Shown: positions 42,799 through 51,190 of the stretch, piece after piece
How positions within the stretch are numbered: the stretch's first letter is position 1
Layout: each line of letters begins with the position of its first letter
Assembly (NCBI GenBank): GCA_030038095.1
Contig: JASHPK010000060.1
Span: 1-64,000 of the forward strand
Direction: 5' to 3'
Length of the DNA stretch: 64,000 nucleotides
DNA from: Thermoplasmata archaeon
GTDB lineage: Archaea > Thermoplasmatota > Thermoplasmata > Lutacidiplasmatales > UBA184
Made by a program: the position numbers and the translations under genes
The notes under the pieces: generated by a model
Seen by the model: the letters and a program-made list of their open reading frames with translations, nothing else
The model's database searches: none
Told to the model about the DNA's origin: nothing

Positions 42799-43476
42799 TC
42801 ATCCCTCGAGGCCGGAGTCCGTGATGCGGAACTCGGCCGTCCCTTCGGGAAGCGAACGGTGCTTGACGAGCGTGACCCGGCGCCGGGCGCCGGGAAGTCG
42901 GTCGAACCGCAGGATCGTCTTCGCAACGTGGTTCACGAACGATCCGCCGAGCGGCTCGAGGGTCCCATCGCGGAGGTTGCGCCAGACTTGGTTCGTGACG
43001 AGGACCGGGACGTGCGCCGCGAGCGCCGTGGCGACCAGCTCCGCGAGTTCGAGGCTGAGCGCGGTCCGGGCGTCGTCCTCGTCCGCCCCCGAAAGGGACA
43101 GCCGGTAATAGAACGTCGCGGAGTCGACCACGATGAGCCCGACCGGCCGCTTGCCCTCGCGCGCGAGGGCGCACGCGGTCGCGACCGCCCGGCCCTCCTC
43201 CTCGAGGTTCTTCGGGGTCGATAGGAGGAACCGCTTGAGGATCCGTTCGAGGGAGTCGCCGGCGATCGAACGAAGGCGGTCGACGCTCACCCCCTCCGTG
43301 TCCACGTAGAGGACCCAGCGACCCTCCCGCGCGACGCGGTGGGCCACCTCGAGGCAGAGGAGGGTCTTGCCGCTCCCGCCCTCGCCATAGAGCTCGGTGA
43401 TCGAGTCGGTCTCGAGCCCCCCACCCAGCAATCGATCGATCGATCCGACCCCGGTCGCGAGTCGGTCGGGCGGCAT
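42799..43476 (-). CDS. radB: DNA repair and recombination protein RadB
   Basis: An archaeal RadA/Rad51 paralog of 225 residues without the N-terminal DNA-binding domain. Walker A is GEGGSGKT near residues 31-38, Walker B LIVVDSATF near 115-123, followed by VPVLVTNQVW. It modulates strand exchange and Holliday-junction work. ATG 43476 follows the box ggattaagc (minus strand, about 43500-43508). ogt lies downstream on the same strand. Confidence 0.95.
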   Translation of the reverse strand: MPPDRLATGVGSIDRLLGGGLETDSITELYGEGGSGKTLLCLEVAHRVAREGRWVLYVDTEGVSVDRLRSIAGDSLERILKRFLLSTPKNLEEEGRAVATACALAREGKRPVGLIVVDSATFYYRLSLSGADEDDARTALSLELAELVATALAAHVPVLVTNQVWRNLRDGTLEPLGGSFVNHVAKTILRFDRLPGARRRVTLVKHRSLPEGTAEFRITDSGLEG

Positions 43477-43526
43477 GGCGCGACCGAGAGTGACCGGGGG
43501 CTTAATCCCTCGGCCGCCGGGCGGCG

Positions 43527-44873
43527 CTAGGGCGCGACCGGGTACGGGGTGCCGAGCTCCGGGAGCCGCACCCGCGGACCCGCCGCACGGAACGCCTCAG
43601 GATGCTCGGTGTGGATCGGGTAGACGGTGGACGGATCGACCGAACGGACGAGCTCGAGCAGCTCCGGACCGGACGCGTGTCCGCTCGCGTGCATCTGGTG
43701 GAACTCGAGCCCGAAGTGGTCGATCCAGTTGTGGAGGACCCGATCGTCGACATCGTCCTCGCTGAACGGCTCGCTCATCGAGTGGACAAACGGGCTCCCT
43801 TTCGGCGGGCGAAGGTCGATGAGCTCGGGGAAGTGCATGAGGTCGATCGCGAGCAGGTAGTGGGCCCCCCGCTTCCGGACCTCCTCGGCCGGGATCGCGT
43901 CGTCGAGGAAAGGGGCCTCCCACTTGAAGAACCGCTTCTTCTTCCGGGCGTAGACGACCACCCCGTCCGTTCCCCCCGCGACCGGGAGCGGACCGCCGGG
44001 GAAGACGGGAGCGACCTCTTGGAGGAGGTGCGCGGTGCGCGTCGAGACGAGGAGTTCGCGGCCGGAGGCGACGGCGGCGTCCCGCAGCGTACGCAGGCGG
44101 TCGAGGTCCCGGGGGTAGGTGCACGCGAGCGCGAGGTTCGTGCTGCGTTCGAGCACCGCGTCGACGCCCCGCCGGACGCCGAGCTCGCTCAGGTTCCGTC
44201 GGGGGTCTGGGCCGGCCCGGGTTCCCTCGATAAGGAGGGCAGCCGGCCGCTCCTCGGCCGCGGCCTCGAAGAACGCCTGGGTGTCGGCCGCCCGGGGGCC
44301 GTGGTGGCGGAAGTCGCCGGTGTAGACGACCGTTCCCTCGGACGTGCGGACGAGGAAGCCGTACGCGAACGGAATGGAGTGGTCGACCGGGAACGGGACG
44401 ACCTCGAGGTTGCCGACGCGGACGGGCCGGCGGTCCTCGAAGAGGTGCCAGGCGTGCTCGCCGTACTTCATGACGGTCCCCGACCCCTCGATCGCCGCGA
44501 GGAGCCGCCGGGTGCCCCGCCCGACGTGCACCGGGATTTCGGGATCGAGAAGGCGCAGGTAGCCCGCGTGGTCCGCGTGGGCGTGGCTGACGAACACGGC
44601 GTGGATCTCGGGCGGGCGGTATCGGAGGTCCGCGTCGGCGAGCGCCTCGGCCGAGTAGAGCCCCTCGACCCGGGGCAACAGGTCGAACTCGAGGAGATCC
44701 TTGACCGGGCTCGTCGAGCGGGGCTGGAGGAAGTCGACGTAGAACTCCTCGAACCGGGGCGAGAAGGACGGGCCGAAGTCGAAGAGGATCTGGTCCGGCC
44801 CGTCGCGCAGGAGGATCTTGTTCCCTCCGATCTCGCGCACCCCGCCGAGGAAGGTGAGGGTCGGTCCGGACAC
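43527..44873 (-). CDS. Archaeal RNase J-like metallo-beta-lactamase/beta-CASP nuclease
   Basis: A 448-residue zinc nuclease expected to process RNA 5'-to-3' in the cytoplasm. Zinc motif HAHADH at 97-102, then GDFRHHG, and the beta-CASP motifs near the C-terminus: HASGHASGPE and PIHTEHPE. The N-terminus GGVREIGGNKILL is typical. The frame is open to 45095, but GTG 44873 begins right at the first strand, and a box (cagatacgc, minus strand, about 44899-44907) lies at leaderless distance. Confidence 0.87.
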   Translation of the reverse strand: MSGPTLTFLGGVREIGGNKILLRDGPDQILFDFGPSFSPRFEEFYVDFLQPRSTSPVKDLLEFDLLPRVEGLYSAEALADADLRYRPPEIHAVFVSHAHADHAGYLRLLDPEIPVHVGRGTRRLLAAIEGSGTVMKYGEHAWHLFEDRRPVRVGNLEVVPFPVDHSIPFAYGFLVRTSEGTVVYTGDFRHHGPRAADTQAFFEAAAEERPAALLIEGTRAGPDPRRNLSELGVRRGVDAVLERSTNLALACTYPRDLDRLRTLRDAAVASGRELLVSTRTAHLLQEVAPVFPGGPLPVAGGTDGVVVYARKKKRFFKWEAPFLDDAIPAEEVRKRGAHYLLAIDLMHFPELIDLRPPKGSPFVHSMSEPFSEDDVDDRVLHNWIDHFGLEFHQMHASGHASGPELLELVRSVDPSTVYPIHTEHPEAFRAAGPRVRLPELGTPYPVAP

Positions 44874-45130
44874 GAACGGCCGGACGCGCCCGAAGCGTAT
44901 CTGCGTTCGGTCCGGAGGGTCCCGGGGGGAGACGACGTTCCTCCCCGGGTACGGCGGGGAAGGGGTCGAAGCGGGCGCCACCCCCGCGAGTTTCTCCCGA
45001 ACCTGCCCCGGAGTGAGACACCCGTTCCGGCGGGGAATTCCTCGCCGGTGGCAGGGACCTCCGGCCGCGTCCGAGTCGGCCTCGGGGTCAACCAAAGCTT
45101 CAAATCCGCCACCCCGCGTTTATTTCATCG

Positions 45131-46033
45131 ATGCGTCCTTCTCGCAGACGCTGGCGTCACGCCCGACGGGGGGTCGCCACGATCATCGGGACGATCCTGT
45201 TGCTCGCGCTCACCATGGTGGCCGGCGCGCTGCTCTGGTCGTTCCGGATCTATACGCCCCCCGCGCCGCCCTCGATCTCGGTCGCGGTCCGCACGGGGAG
45301 CAGCCAGCCCGCCTGGGGAGACCCGACCGACTGCCAGCCGTGGGGCACCTGGACCTACCCGCTCACGGACTCGGAGAAGACTCCGTGGGAGAACGACTGG
45401 TACGACGAGTGCTATCTGACGCCGACCGGGAACTTCTCGGCGATCAACGTGACCCAGATCATCATCTCGGGGGTGTCGCCGAACAACATCCCGCTCACTG
45501 AGATCCAGTTCCAGTTCATCTGCAACAACGCGAGCAGCACGGGCGGCACGACCATCCTGGTCCAGGGTTCCCTCGATTCGATGGTCTGGTTCCCGGGCGT
45601 CTCGACCGAGCCGGCGCCGAATGCCCCGAGCCTCGGATACTGTGGGAACTTCGACGCGGGAGGGTACTCGGGCGTCGCGGGGCTCACGCCCGCGAACGGA
45701 ACGCTCTACAACCGCCTCGGGATGTTCTTCCCCCTGATCGGCAGCTCCTCCGTGCTCACGGTCGGGGATACCCTGATCCTGTACATCCACAACGGCGGCT
45801 GGCCGATCACGTTCCTCTGCGTCGCCGCCTCGGTCGGGCTGTACGCTGCGAGCGACTGTCCCCACGGGGACTCGGCGACGCCCCAGCTCGACTACGACGA
45901 CTACCACGGGGCGCCCCCGTGGTGCTTCACCTCGTACAACGCGTGCGACATCATGCTGACCTACACCGGCAATCCCGCGACCCGCCTCGCGCTGATCCCG
46001 GTGAGCACGCTCGCGCCCCCGACCAACCCCTAA
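45131..46033 (+). CDS. Archaeal type IV pilin-like secreted protein
   Basis: A 300-residue protein with a class III signal peptide: basic N-terminus ending RRG at 12-14, then the hydrophobic helix VATIIGTILLLALTMVAGAL. The prepilin peptidase should cut after Gly14. The mature part is Ser/Thr/Asn/Gly-rich with several Asn-X-Ser/Thr sites and eight Cys, two in the DWYDECYL and DCPHG regions, which suggests disulfides. It would form or attach to a surface filament. An A/T-containing box (gcttcaaat, 45098-45106) lies 25-33 bases upstream. Confidence 0.85.
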   Translation: MRPSRRRWRHARRGVATIIGTILLLALTMVAGALLWSFRIYTPPAPPSISVAVRTGSSQPAWGDPTDCQPWGTWTYPLTDSEKTPWENDWYDECYLTPTGNFSAINVTQIIISGVSPNNIPLTEIQFQFICNNASSTGGTTILVQGSLDSMVWFPGVSTEPAPNAPSLGYCGNFDAGGYSGVAGLTPANGTLYNRLGMFFPLIGSSSVLTVGDTLILYIHNGGWPITFLCVAASVGLYAASDCPHGDSATPQLDYDDYHGAPPWCFTSYNACDIMLTYTGNPATRLALIPVSTLAPPTNP

Positions 46034-46111
46034 GGTCGACGGGACCACCGGGGGGGACCGAGCGATGGATGCGGTCGGGAGCGCCGGACGGCCGTGCGTT
46101 CGCCGCGGCGG

Positions 46112-46600
46112 ATGGTCGTGATGCGGAAGCTGGGACGACGCCGCCTGCTCGCCCTGATGATCGCAATCGCGGCGAGCGTCGTCGTGGTCCTCCTCGTGCT
46201 GATCGGGATCGGGATCCTCCGGCTCCCCACGCCGTCCCCCCCGAGCGTCACGGTCGACACCGCGGTCTGGCACATCCTTCAGGGCAACACGTCGTTCGGG
46301 TTCGGCTGGTTCGGGCCGTCGGTCCGGTACGTGAACAACACCGGGGGGCTGCCCCTCACGGTCTCCTCGGGGTCGACGTTCACGATGGAGATCACGCTCT
46401 CCAATCTGGACAACAAGAACCACACGATCTACAATGTCTCCGTCGCTCCTCCGTTCCTCCATGCGACCCCGGTGCGCGGGATCGGCGTCGCCGTGGTCCC
46501 GGGCAGCGACGAGTGGTATGTGGTGGTGAGCGTCGAGGCCCCGACCGTCTCGTCGGATTCGACCTACGAGCTCGCCCTCACGCTGAACGCCCTCGCCTAG
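46112..46600 (+). CDS. Secreted or membrane-anchored pilin-operon partner
   Basis: A 162-residue protein: basic N-terminus (MRKLGRRR), one long hydrophobic helix (about 12-34), then an outside domain rich in Val/Ser/Thr with NNT, NVS and NHT sites. Possible starts are GTG 46094, ATG 46112 and ATG 46121; none has a clear Shine-Dalgarno. No family is recognised. It lies 78 bases after the pilin-like gene and resembles it in design (one N-terminal helix and a beta-rich outside part), so it may be a minor pilin or anchor. Confidence 0.68.
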   Translation: MVVMRKLGRRRLLALMIAIAASVVVVLLVLIGIGILRLPTPSPPSVTVDTAVWHILQGNTSFGFGWFGPSVRYVNNTGGLPLTVSSGSTFTMEITLSNLDNKNHTIYNVSVAPPFLHATPVRGIGVAVVPGSDEWYVVVSVEAPTVSSDSTYELALTLNALA

Positions 46601-46651
46601 CCGTGAACCGGCGGTCCCGGTCGGCCGGCAGACGTTTGGGCCCCGATCGGA

Positions 46652-46786
46652 TCAGCGGGCCTTCAGGACCTTCTTCACGTTGGGATGTTCCTTCGTGAAG
46701 ATCTTGCCCCCGCAGTTGTCGCAGCGGACCCCGAAGAGGTTCGCGTCCGACGGGAGCGCCTCCCCACAGCGGATGCAGCGGAACAT
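46652..46786 (-). CDS. rpo12: RNA polymerase subunit Rpo12 (RpoP)
   Basis: A 44-residue zinc-ribbon subunit of archaeal RNA polymerase, easily missed because of its size. Reading the minus strand from ATG 46786: MFRCIRCGE, then VRCDNCGGKIFTKE and a basic end KKVLKAR. The two CxxC pairs bind one zinc. It closes the proteasome/exosome operon after eL43, a position known in other archaea. Confidence 0.93.
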   Translation of the reverse strand: MFRCIRCGEALPSDANLFGVRCDNCGGKIFTKEHPNVKKVLKAR

Positions 46787-46813
46787 CGATGCGAAACGAC
46801 GGGTTCGGGGCGC

Positions 46814-47083
46814 TTAAGCGTTGCCCGGGGCCGTCTCCTTCTCGGTCCGCGTGATCGGCGGCGGCGCCTGGAACACGTATGCGTTCGAGGCGTAGCGGGT
46901 GTGACAGCGCGAGCACTCGAAGACGCCGCTCGCGACCCGGCGCAGGGTCACGGTCGAGCACCGCGGGCAGGCCGACCTCCGCTCCCGGGCACGGTCAATG
47001 TCGATGACCCGCCGGCGGATCCGTAGGCCGTAGCGTGCGCCCATCCAGCCGGCCGGGCCCACCTTCTTCGTCCGCTTGCTCAT
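46814..47083 (-). CDS. rpl37ae: Ribosomal protein eL43 (L37Ae)
   Basis: An 89-residue zinc-ribbon protein of the large subunit. The N-terminal SKRTKKVGPAGWMGARYG and the two pairs CPRC and CSRC are typical. ATG 47083 overlaps the Rrp42 stop (ATGA). The C-terminus extends some 15 residues past the usual end (PPPITRTEKETAPGNA). Confidence 0.95.
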   Translation of the reverse strand: MSKRTKKVGPAGWMGARYGLRIRRRVIDIDRARERRSACPRCSTVTLRRVASGVFECSRCHTRYASNAYVFQAPPPITRTEKETAPGNA

Positions 47084-47871
47084 GCGGAACCCCCCCCGCG
47101 GGCGAGCCCCCGGAGCCGGTCGCCGTGGACGAACGCCCGACGCGCGACGTCCTTGACGTCGTCCGGGCTGAACGCTCCGACGAGCCCCTTCTGCATCGCG
47201 ACGATCTGACCGGTCTCGTCCGTGGCCACGGTCAGGCGGCCCTGGGCGGCCCGCTCCTCGTCGAAGGTCGGGTCCACGGCGATGGTGTCCCCGAGCCGCA
47301 CGAACGTGCACTCGATCGGGAAGTGGCGGACCTCGAGCGGATAGTCGGCCTCGGCGACCTCGAACCGCTTCGCGGGCACGGTGGCGTGGGCGAGGGCGCT
47401 CACCGCGCTCAGGAGGGCCGTGTCGATGAGGTTGCCCGCGTGGCCGAGCGCGTGCATGTCGACGTAGCACACCCAGCTCTTCTCGCTCGGGGTCACGCAC
47501 AGTCGCGTGAGGTCGATCGTCTCGGCCGCCCGGATGGCCCGGTCGACGACCCGGGAGACCTCGATCGCCCCGGGCTGGGGCGGGCCGGGCTCGAAGACGG
47601 GGCTCGAGAGGGGAACGAGCTCGGCGTTGGTCGTGAGGACCCCCGCGTTCGGCGTGTCGGGGAACGGCTTGCCCGGCTCGAGCTTGATCCCGCAGAGGAC
47701 CGCGGTATCCCCGATGCGCGCGAGGGCGGAGCCGTCCGCGGTCGCGACGAACCCGGGCTCGATCGAGACCGACCGGTACTCATCGGGACCCCGTCCGTCG
47801 AGCCGCTTGCCCTCGGCCGCGAGGTCGAGGATGTGGGTCGTGAGGATCTCGGCGCTGACCTCTTCGCTCAT
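47080..47871 (-). CDS. rrp42: Exosome complex subunit Rrp42
   Basis: The non-catalytic RNase PH-fold subunit that alternates with Rrp41 in the hexameric ring of the 3'-5' RNA exosome; 263 residues. The N-terminal GKRLDGRGPDEYR, the FPDTPNAGVLTTNAELVPLSSP block and the CVDMHALGH-like strand are typical. ATG 47871 overlaps the Rrp41 stop. Confidence 0.95.
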   Translation of the reverse strand: MSEEVSAEILTTHILDLAAEGKRLDGRGPDEYRSVSIEPGFVATADGSALARIGDTAVLCGIKLEPGKPFPDTPNAGVLTTNAELVPLSSPVFEPGPPQPGAIEVSRVVDRAIRAAETIDLTRLCVTPSEKSWVCYVDMHALGHAGNLIDTALLSAVSALAHATVPAKRFEVAEADYPLEVRHFPIECTFVRLGDTIAVDPTFDEERAAQGRLTVATDETGQIVAMQKGLVGAFSPDDVKDVARRAFVHGDRLRGLARGGGSA

Positions 47872-48620
47872 GCAGCCCCTCCGGCGGCGGGCGTGAGCGC
47901 GTAGCGCTCCCGGAGCGCCTGCTTCATCTTCTCGTAGATCTCGCGGCAGCCCCGCACGCCGAGGTCGAGGCTCTGCGCGAGTTCCTCGGGGCTCATGTGG
48001 CCCTCCATCTGCAGCAGGACGAGCCGCCCCGATTGAGGCACGAGGGCCATCGGGAGGTCGGCCTCGCCGAAGTTGTCCTCCTCCTTCTTGAGGTCGAGCG
48101 CGATCGCGCCGCCGACCTTCCCGACCGCGACCGCGGGGAGGAGGTCGACCATCGGGATCCCGGCGTCCGCGAGCGCGACCGACGCCGCGACGAGCCCGGC
48201 GCATCGGGTTCCGGCGTTCGCCTGGAGGACCTCGATATAGACATCGATGCTCGTCCGCGGAAACTCCTCGGCGAAGACGACCGACTCGAACGCCTCCGCG
48301 ATCACCTTGGAGATCTCCTGCGAGCGGCGGTCGAGCCCCGGCCGCTTGCGCTCGTCGACCGAGAACGCCGCCATGTTGTAGCGGCACTGGATCACGGCCT
48401 TGTTGTTCTGTTGCAGGTGACGCGGATGGACCTCTCGGGGCCCGTAGACCGCGGCCATCACCTTGTTCGCGCCCCACTCGACGAACGCCGACCCATCGGC
48501 CTGGCGCAGCGCGCCCGCCTGGATCCGGATCGGTCTCAGCTCGTCGAGGCGACGCCCGTCGATCCGGAGCCCCTCGGGGCTCAATAGGACCGGCACCTCC
48601 TTCGCTCCCACGCTTCCCAT
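47868..48620 (-). CDS. rrp41: Exosome complex catalytic subunit Rrp41
   Basis: The phosphorolytic 3'-5' exoribonuclease subunit, 250 residues. The N-terminal RIDGRRLDELRPI, the QCRYNMAAFSV strand, SIDVYIEVLQANAGTRCAG and the active-site region with the acidic DLKKEEDNFGEADLP stretch are present. It lies between Rrp4 (20 bases upstream) and Rrp42 (overlap), as in other archaea. Confidence 0.96.
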   Translation of the reverse strand: MGSVGAKEVPVLLSPEGLRIDGRRLDELRPIRIQAGALRQADGSAFVEWGANKVMAAVYGPREVHPRHLQQNNKAVIQCRYNMAAFSVDERKRPGLDRRSQEISKVIAEAFESVVFAEEFPRTSIDVYIEVLQANAGTRCAGLVAASVALADAGIPMVDLLPAVAVGKVGGAIALDLKKEEDNFGEADLPMALVPQSGRLVLLQMEGHMSPEELAQSLDLGVRGCREIYEKMKQALRERYALTPAAGGAA

Positions 48621-48640
48621 GTTTGACTCCTGTGGAACTT

Positions 48641-49522
48641 CTAGAACGGACCTTCCCCCGAGCCTTCCCCGTCCGACGCATCGCCTTCGTCGGGCTCTTC
48701 CTCCCCGTCCTCGTGGACGGGATGGTGGGGCGTCGGCGGCACCGCCGCATCGCGGTACTCCGACTCCCGCTGGGGCGACACGGGGCCCGACCGGTCGGTC
48801 GGGGCGGTCGACACGAGCAGGCTCTCGACCCGATCCGTGAGGCCGGGGCGCTGGCCCTCGGCGTCGATGATGCGTAGCGCCTCCGTCACCCGTCGGATGG
48901 CCTCGGGCGTCCCGTCGACCCAGACGCGGCCGTTCTGGCCCACGGCGATGTGCGCCCCGGTGTGGCGGGTGATCGTCTGGATCATCGAGCCACCCCGACC
49001 GACGACGCGGGGCACTCGCGCCGGCGAGATGCTGACGATGGTGCCGCCCTCGAGCTTCCCGAGCCCCTCGCCGTTCATCGTGACCCCGATGCGGCCGGTC
49101 GGGTCGAGGTTTTCGACCTGGACGATCACGGCGTCTCGGACCCTCAAGTATCGGTCGGTCTCGCCGACCTCGACGTCCCACGGCGTGCCGGTCATGTGGA
49201 GCGGCGCCCACCGCGGGGCGCCGATGTCGAGGAGCCAGAACGTCCCTTGGACGTCGGTCACGGTGCCGATCACGGTGTCCCCGGGCTTCGGGATGTACCG
49301 GCCCGACAGCGGGACCACCTGCACGAACGGCGGTCGGCGGGAGAGCAGTCCGAGCACGCTCGCGTAGACCTTGCCCCCGGTCCGATACGTGCCGGGCCCG
49401 GGCTTGAGCCCTGGGCCGGGGATCTCTTCACCGGGAAGAACTAGTACCCGGTCCCCGGAGGGAGGCGAGGAGGATTCCTCGCGGCCACGCCGACGGTGGC
49501 CCGGACGATGACCTCTAGACAT
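48641..49522 (-). CDS. rrp4: Exosome RNA-binding subunit Rrp4
   Basis: The cap subunit that feeds RNA to the Rrp41/Rrp42 ring; 293 residues. Order: N-terminal domain (VLPGEEIPGPG, TYRTGGKVYAS), S1 domain (GDTVIGTVTDVQGTFWLLDI), KH domain with VPRVVGRGGSMI. A basic start and an acidic tail of about 70 residues (GEEEPDEGDASDGEG) extend beyond the family core. Confidence 0.94.
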   Translation of the reverse strand: MSRGHRPGHRRRGREESSSPPSGDRVLVLPGEEIPGPGLKPGPGTYRTGGKVYASVLGLLSRRPPFVQVVPLSGRYIPKPGDTVIGTVTDVQGTFWLLDIGAPRWAPLHMTGTPWDVEVGETDRYLRVRDAVIVQVENLDPTGRIGVTMNGEGLGKLEGGTIVSISPARVPRVVGRGGSMIQTITRHTGAHIAVGQNGRVWVDGTPEAIRRVTEALRIIDAEGQRPGLTDRVESLLVSTAPTDRSGPVSPQRESEYRDAAVPPTPHHPVHEDGEEEPDEGDASDGEGSGEGPF

Positions 49523-49558
49523 TCTCTGTGCTGCACCGGGCCGCGCGACGGGAGTGTC

Positions 49559-50254
49559 CTATTTAACCAAAGCGGTCTCGGCGGCGCCCTTCGTGCGCGC
49601 GTTGAGCTTCTCGTAGAGCTCGGTCTGCACCCCTGCCGGTATCTCGACGATCCCGCTCCACGAGCCGTCCCCCATCCACTGCTCCTCGAGGACCCGGCCG
49701 ATCCCCTTGAGTTCCCCGATGACCCGGGGGTAGTGCTGCGCCGGCAAACGGACCCGGACCTTCACCACGTCGAGTCGGATCGGGATCAGCGGTCGCAGCT
49801 TCGCGAGGACCTCCTGCACCTGGACGTCGACCGGACGGAACGGGTCGATGTGCACCTTCGCCTCGGCCATCGCGGCCTCGATCCGGGCGGGAGGATGCGG
49901 CGCCCCCGTCTGCGGGTTCATCGCGTTCCGGGCGATCGTCGCGACGATCTGCTTGTGCTTCGCCGCCTGGAGGGTGTGGCGCTGCTCCGTCGTGACCTGG
50001 ACCTCGCCCTTCAGCACGATCTGCTTCGCGATCGCGGCGAGGTCCCGGGTGTGGAACGTGCGCTCGAGGTGCTCTTCGCTGATCTTGTCGCCCTTCTTCG
50101 CGTCCTTGAAGACCTGGTCGAGGGCCAGCTTGTCCGAGAGGTCGACGTCCTTCCCGTCCTTCAGGTCCTGAACGGCCTTCGGATCGACGAGCACCTCGAA
50201 GCGCGATCCCTGGGTCTCCCAGCGGGCGATGACGGCCTCCTCGACGGTCACCAT
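49559..50254 (-). CDS. sdo1: Ribosome maturation factor SBDS
   Basis: An SBDS/Sdo1 protein of 231 residues that helps release eIF6 from the large subunit. Three domains are visible: an N-terminal FYSH domain (VEEAVIARWETQGSRFEVLVDP), a middle helical domain (RNAMNPQTGAPHPPARIEAAM) and a C-terminal ferredoxin-like domain. The start is ATG 50254. Between psmA and rrp4 in the conserved operon. Confidence 0.95.
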   Translation of the reverse strand: MVTVEEAVIARWETQGSRFEVLVDPKAVQDLKDGKDVDLSDKLALDQVFKDAKKGDKISEEHLERTFHTRDLAAIAKQIVLKGEVQVTTEQRHTLQAAKHKQIVATIARNAMNPQTGAPHPPARIEAAMAEAKVHIDPFRPVDVQVQEVLAKLRPLIPIRLDVVKVRVRLPAQHYPRVIGELKGIGRVLEEQWMGDGSWSGIVEIPAGVQTELYEKLNARTKGAAETALVK

Positions 50255-50281
50255 GGAGGAGCCTCGCGCCCCACGCCCCCG

Positions 50282-51037
50282 CTAACTGCGACCCGAGCGG
50301 CTCGATGGCCCGGCCGCGGGAAGGCGCGCGACGAACTTCTGGATCTCGTCCCCCGACAGGCGGGTCATCCCGCCCTCCGTCTGGACGGTGCACACCTCGA
50401 CTTGGGCGAGGCTTCCCCCTTCGTCGAGGCCGGCGCGAAGGCCTTCGAGGGCGAGCAAGATCGCGCTGTCCCGGTCCATCCCGGGGCGGTACTTCTGCTC
50501 GAAGAGCTCCATCACCGGCCCCTTGTTCCCCCCGGTGCTCGCGGCCTTGAAGCTCGTGAGCGATCCCGACGGCTCCGTCTCGAACAGGTGGACCCCGCTG
50601 TCGTCGTAGCCCCCGACCAGGAGGGCAGTGCCGAACGGGCGCACCCCGCCGAACTGCGTGTACTGCTGCTTGTAGTCGCAGATCCTCCGGACGAGGAGGT
50701 CCACCGACATCGGCTCGGCATACGTCACCCGGTTGATCTGGGCGGCGAGCCGGGCGTAGTCGACGAGGACGCGCGCGTCGGCGACGAGACCGGCGGTCGC
50801 GCAGGCGATATTCTCATCGATCTGATGGATTTTCTCGAGGCTTGACGGCTCGGCGAGCTTGGGGTTCGGGATCCGGCGGTCGGCGATCAGCACGACGCCG
50901 GTGTCGTACACCACGCCCGCGGTCGTCGCTCCCCGACGGACCGCCTCGCGCGCGTACTCGACCTGGAACAGCCGGCCGTCCGGCGAGAAGACCGTGATCG
51001 CCCGGTCGTAGGCCATCTGGCCGGGTTGCATCTCCAT
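50282..51037 (-). CDS. psmA: Proteasome alpha subunit
   Basis: Forms the outer heptameric rings and gate of the 20S proteasome; 251 residues. Gate residues YDRAITVFSPDGRLFQVEYA near the N-terminus, the Lys of the ATPase-docking pocket in the TTAGVVYD region, and GYDDSGVHLFETEPSG are typical. First gene of the psmA-SBDS-rrp4-rrp41-rrp42-eL43-rpo12 operon. A TATA box (gttataaag, minus strand, 51069-51077) is 32-40 bases before ATG 51037. Confidence 0.96.
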   Translation of the reverse strand: MEMQPGQMAYDRAITVFSPDGRLFQVEYAREAVRRGATTAGVVYDTGVVLIADRRIPNPKLAEPSSLEKIHQIDENIACATAGLVADARVLVDYARLAAQINRVTYAEPMSVDLLVRRICDYKQQYTQFGGVRPFGTALLVGGYDDSGVHLFETEPSGSLTSFKAASTGGNKGPVMELFEQKYRPGMDRDSAILLALEGLRAGLDEGGSLAQVEVCTVQTEGGMTRLSGDEIQKFVARLPAAGPSSRSGRS

Positions 51038-51068
51038 CGCGCTCGCCCCGTCCCGGCACCGAGGCCCC

Positions 51069-51077
51069 CTTTATAAC
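51069..51077 (-). promoter_or_regulatory. TATA box of the proteasome/exosome operon
   Basis: gttataaag on the minus strand, 32-40 bases before ATG 51037, in a GC-rich gap. Confidence 0.65.
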
Positions 51078-51190
51078 AGGCACCGGGGCGATTACACCGT
51101 CGTCAGCGGATTACGGACCGACGTGCGGCGCCTCGGCCTCCCGGTCCCGCGGCCGACAAGCGTAAGAGCCGGCCCGGGCCCACGAGGTCG

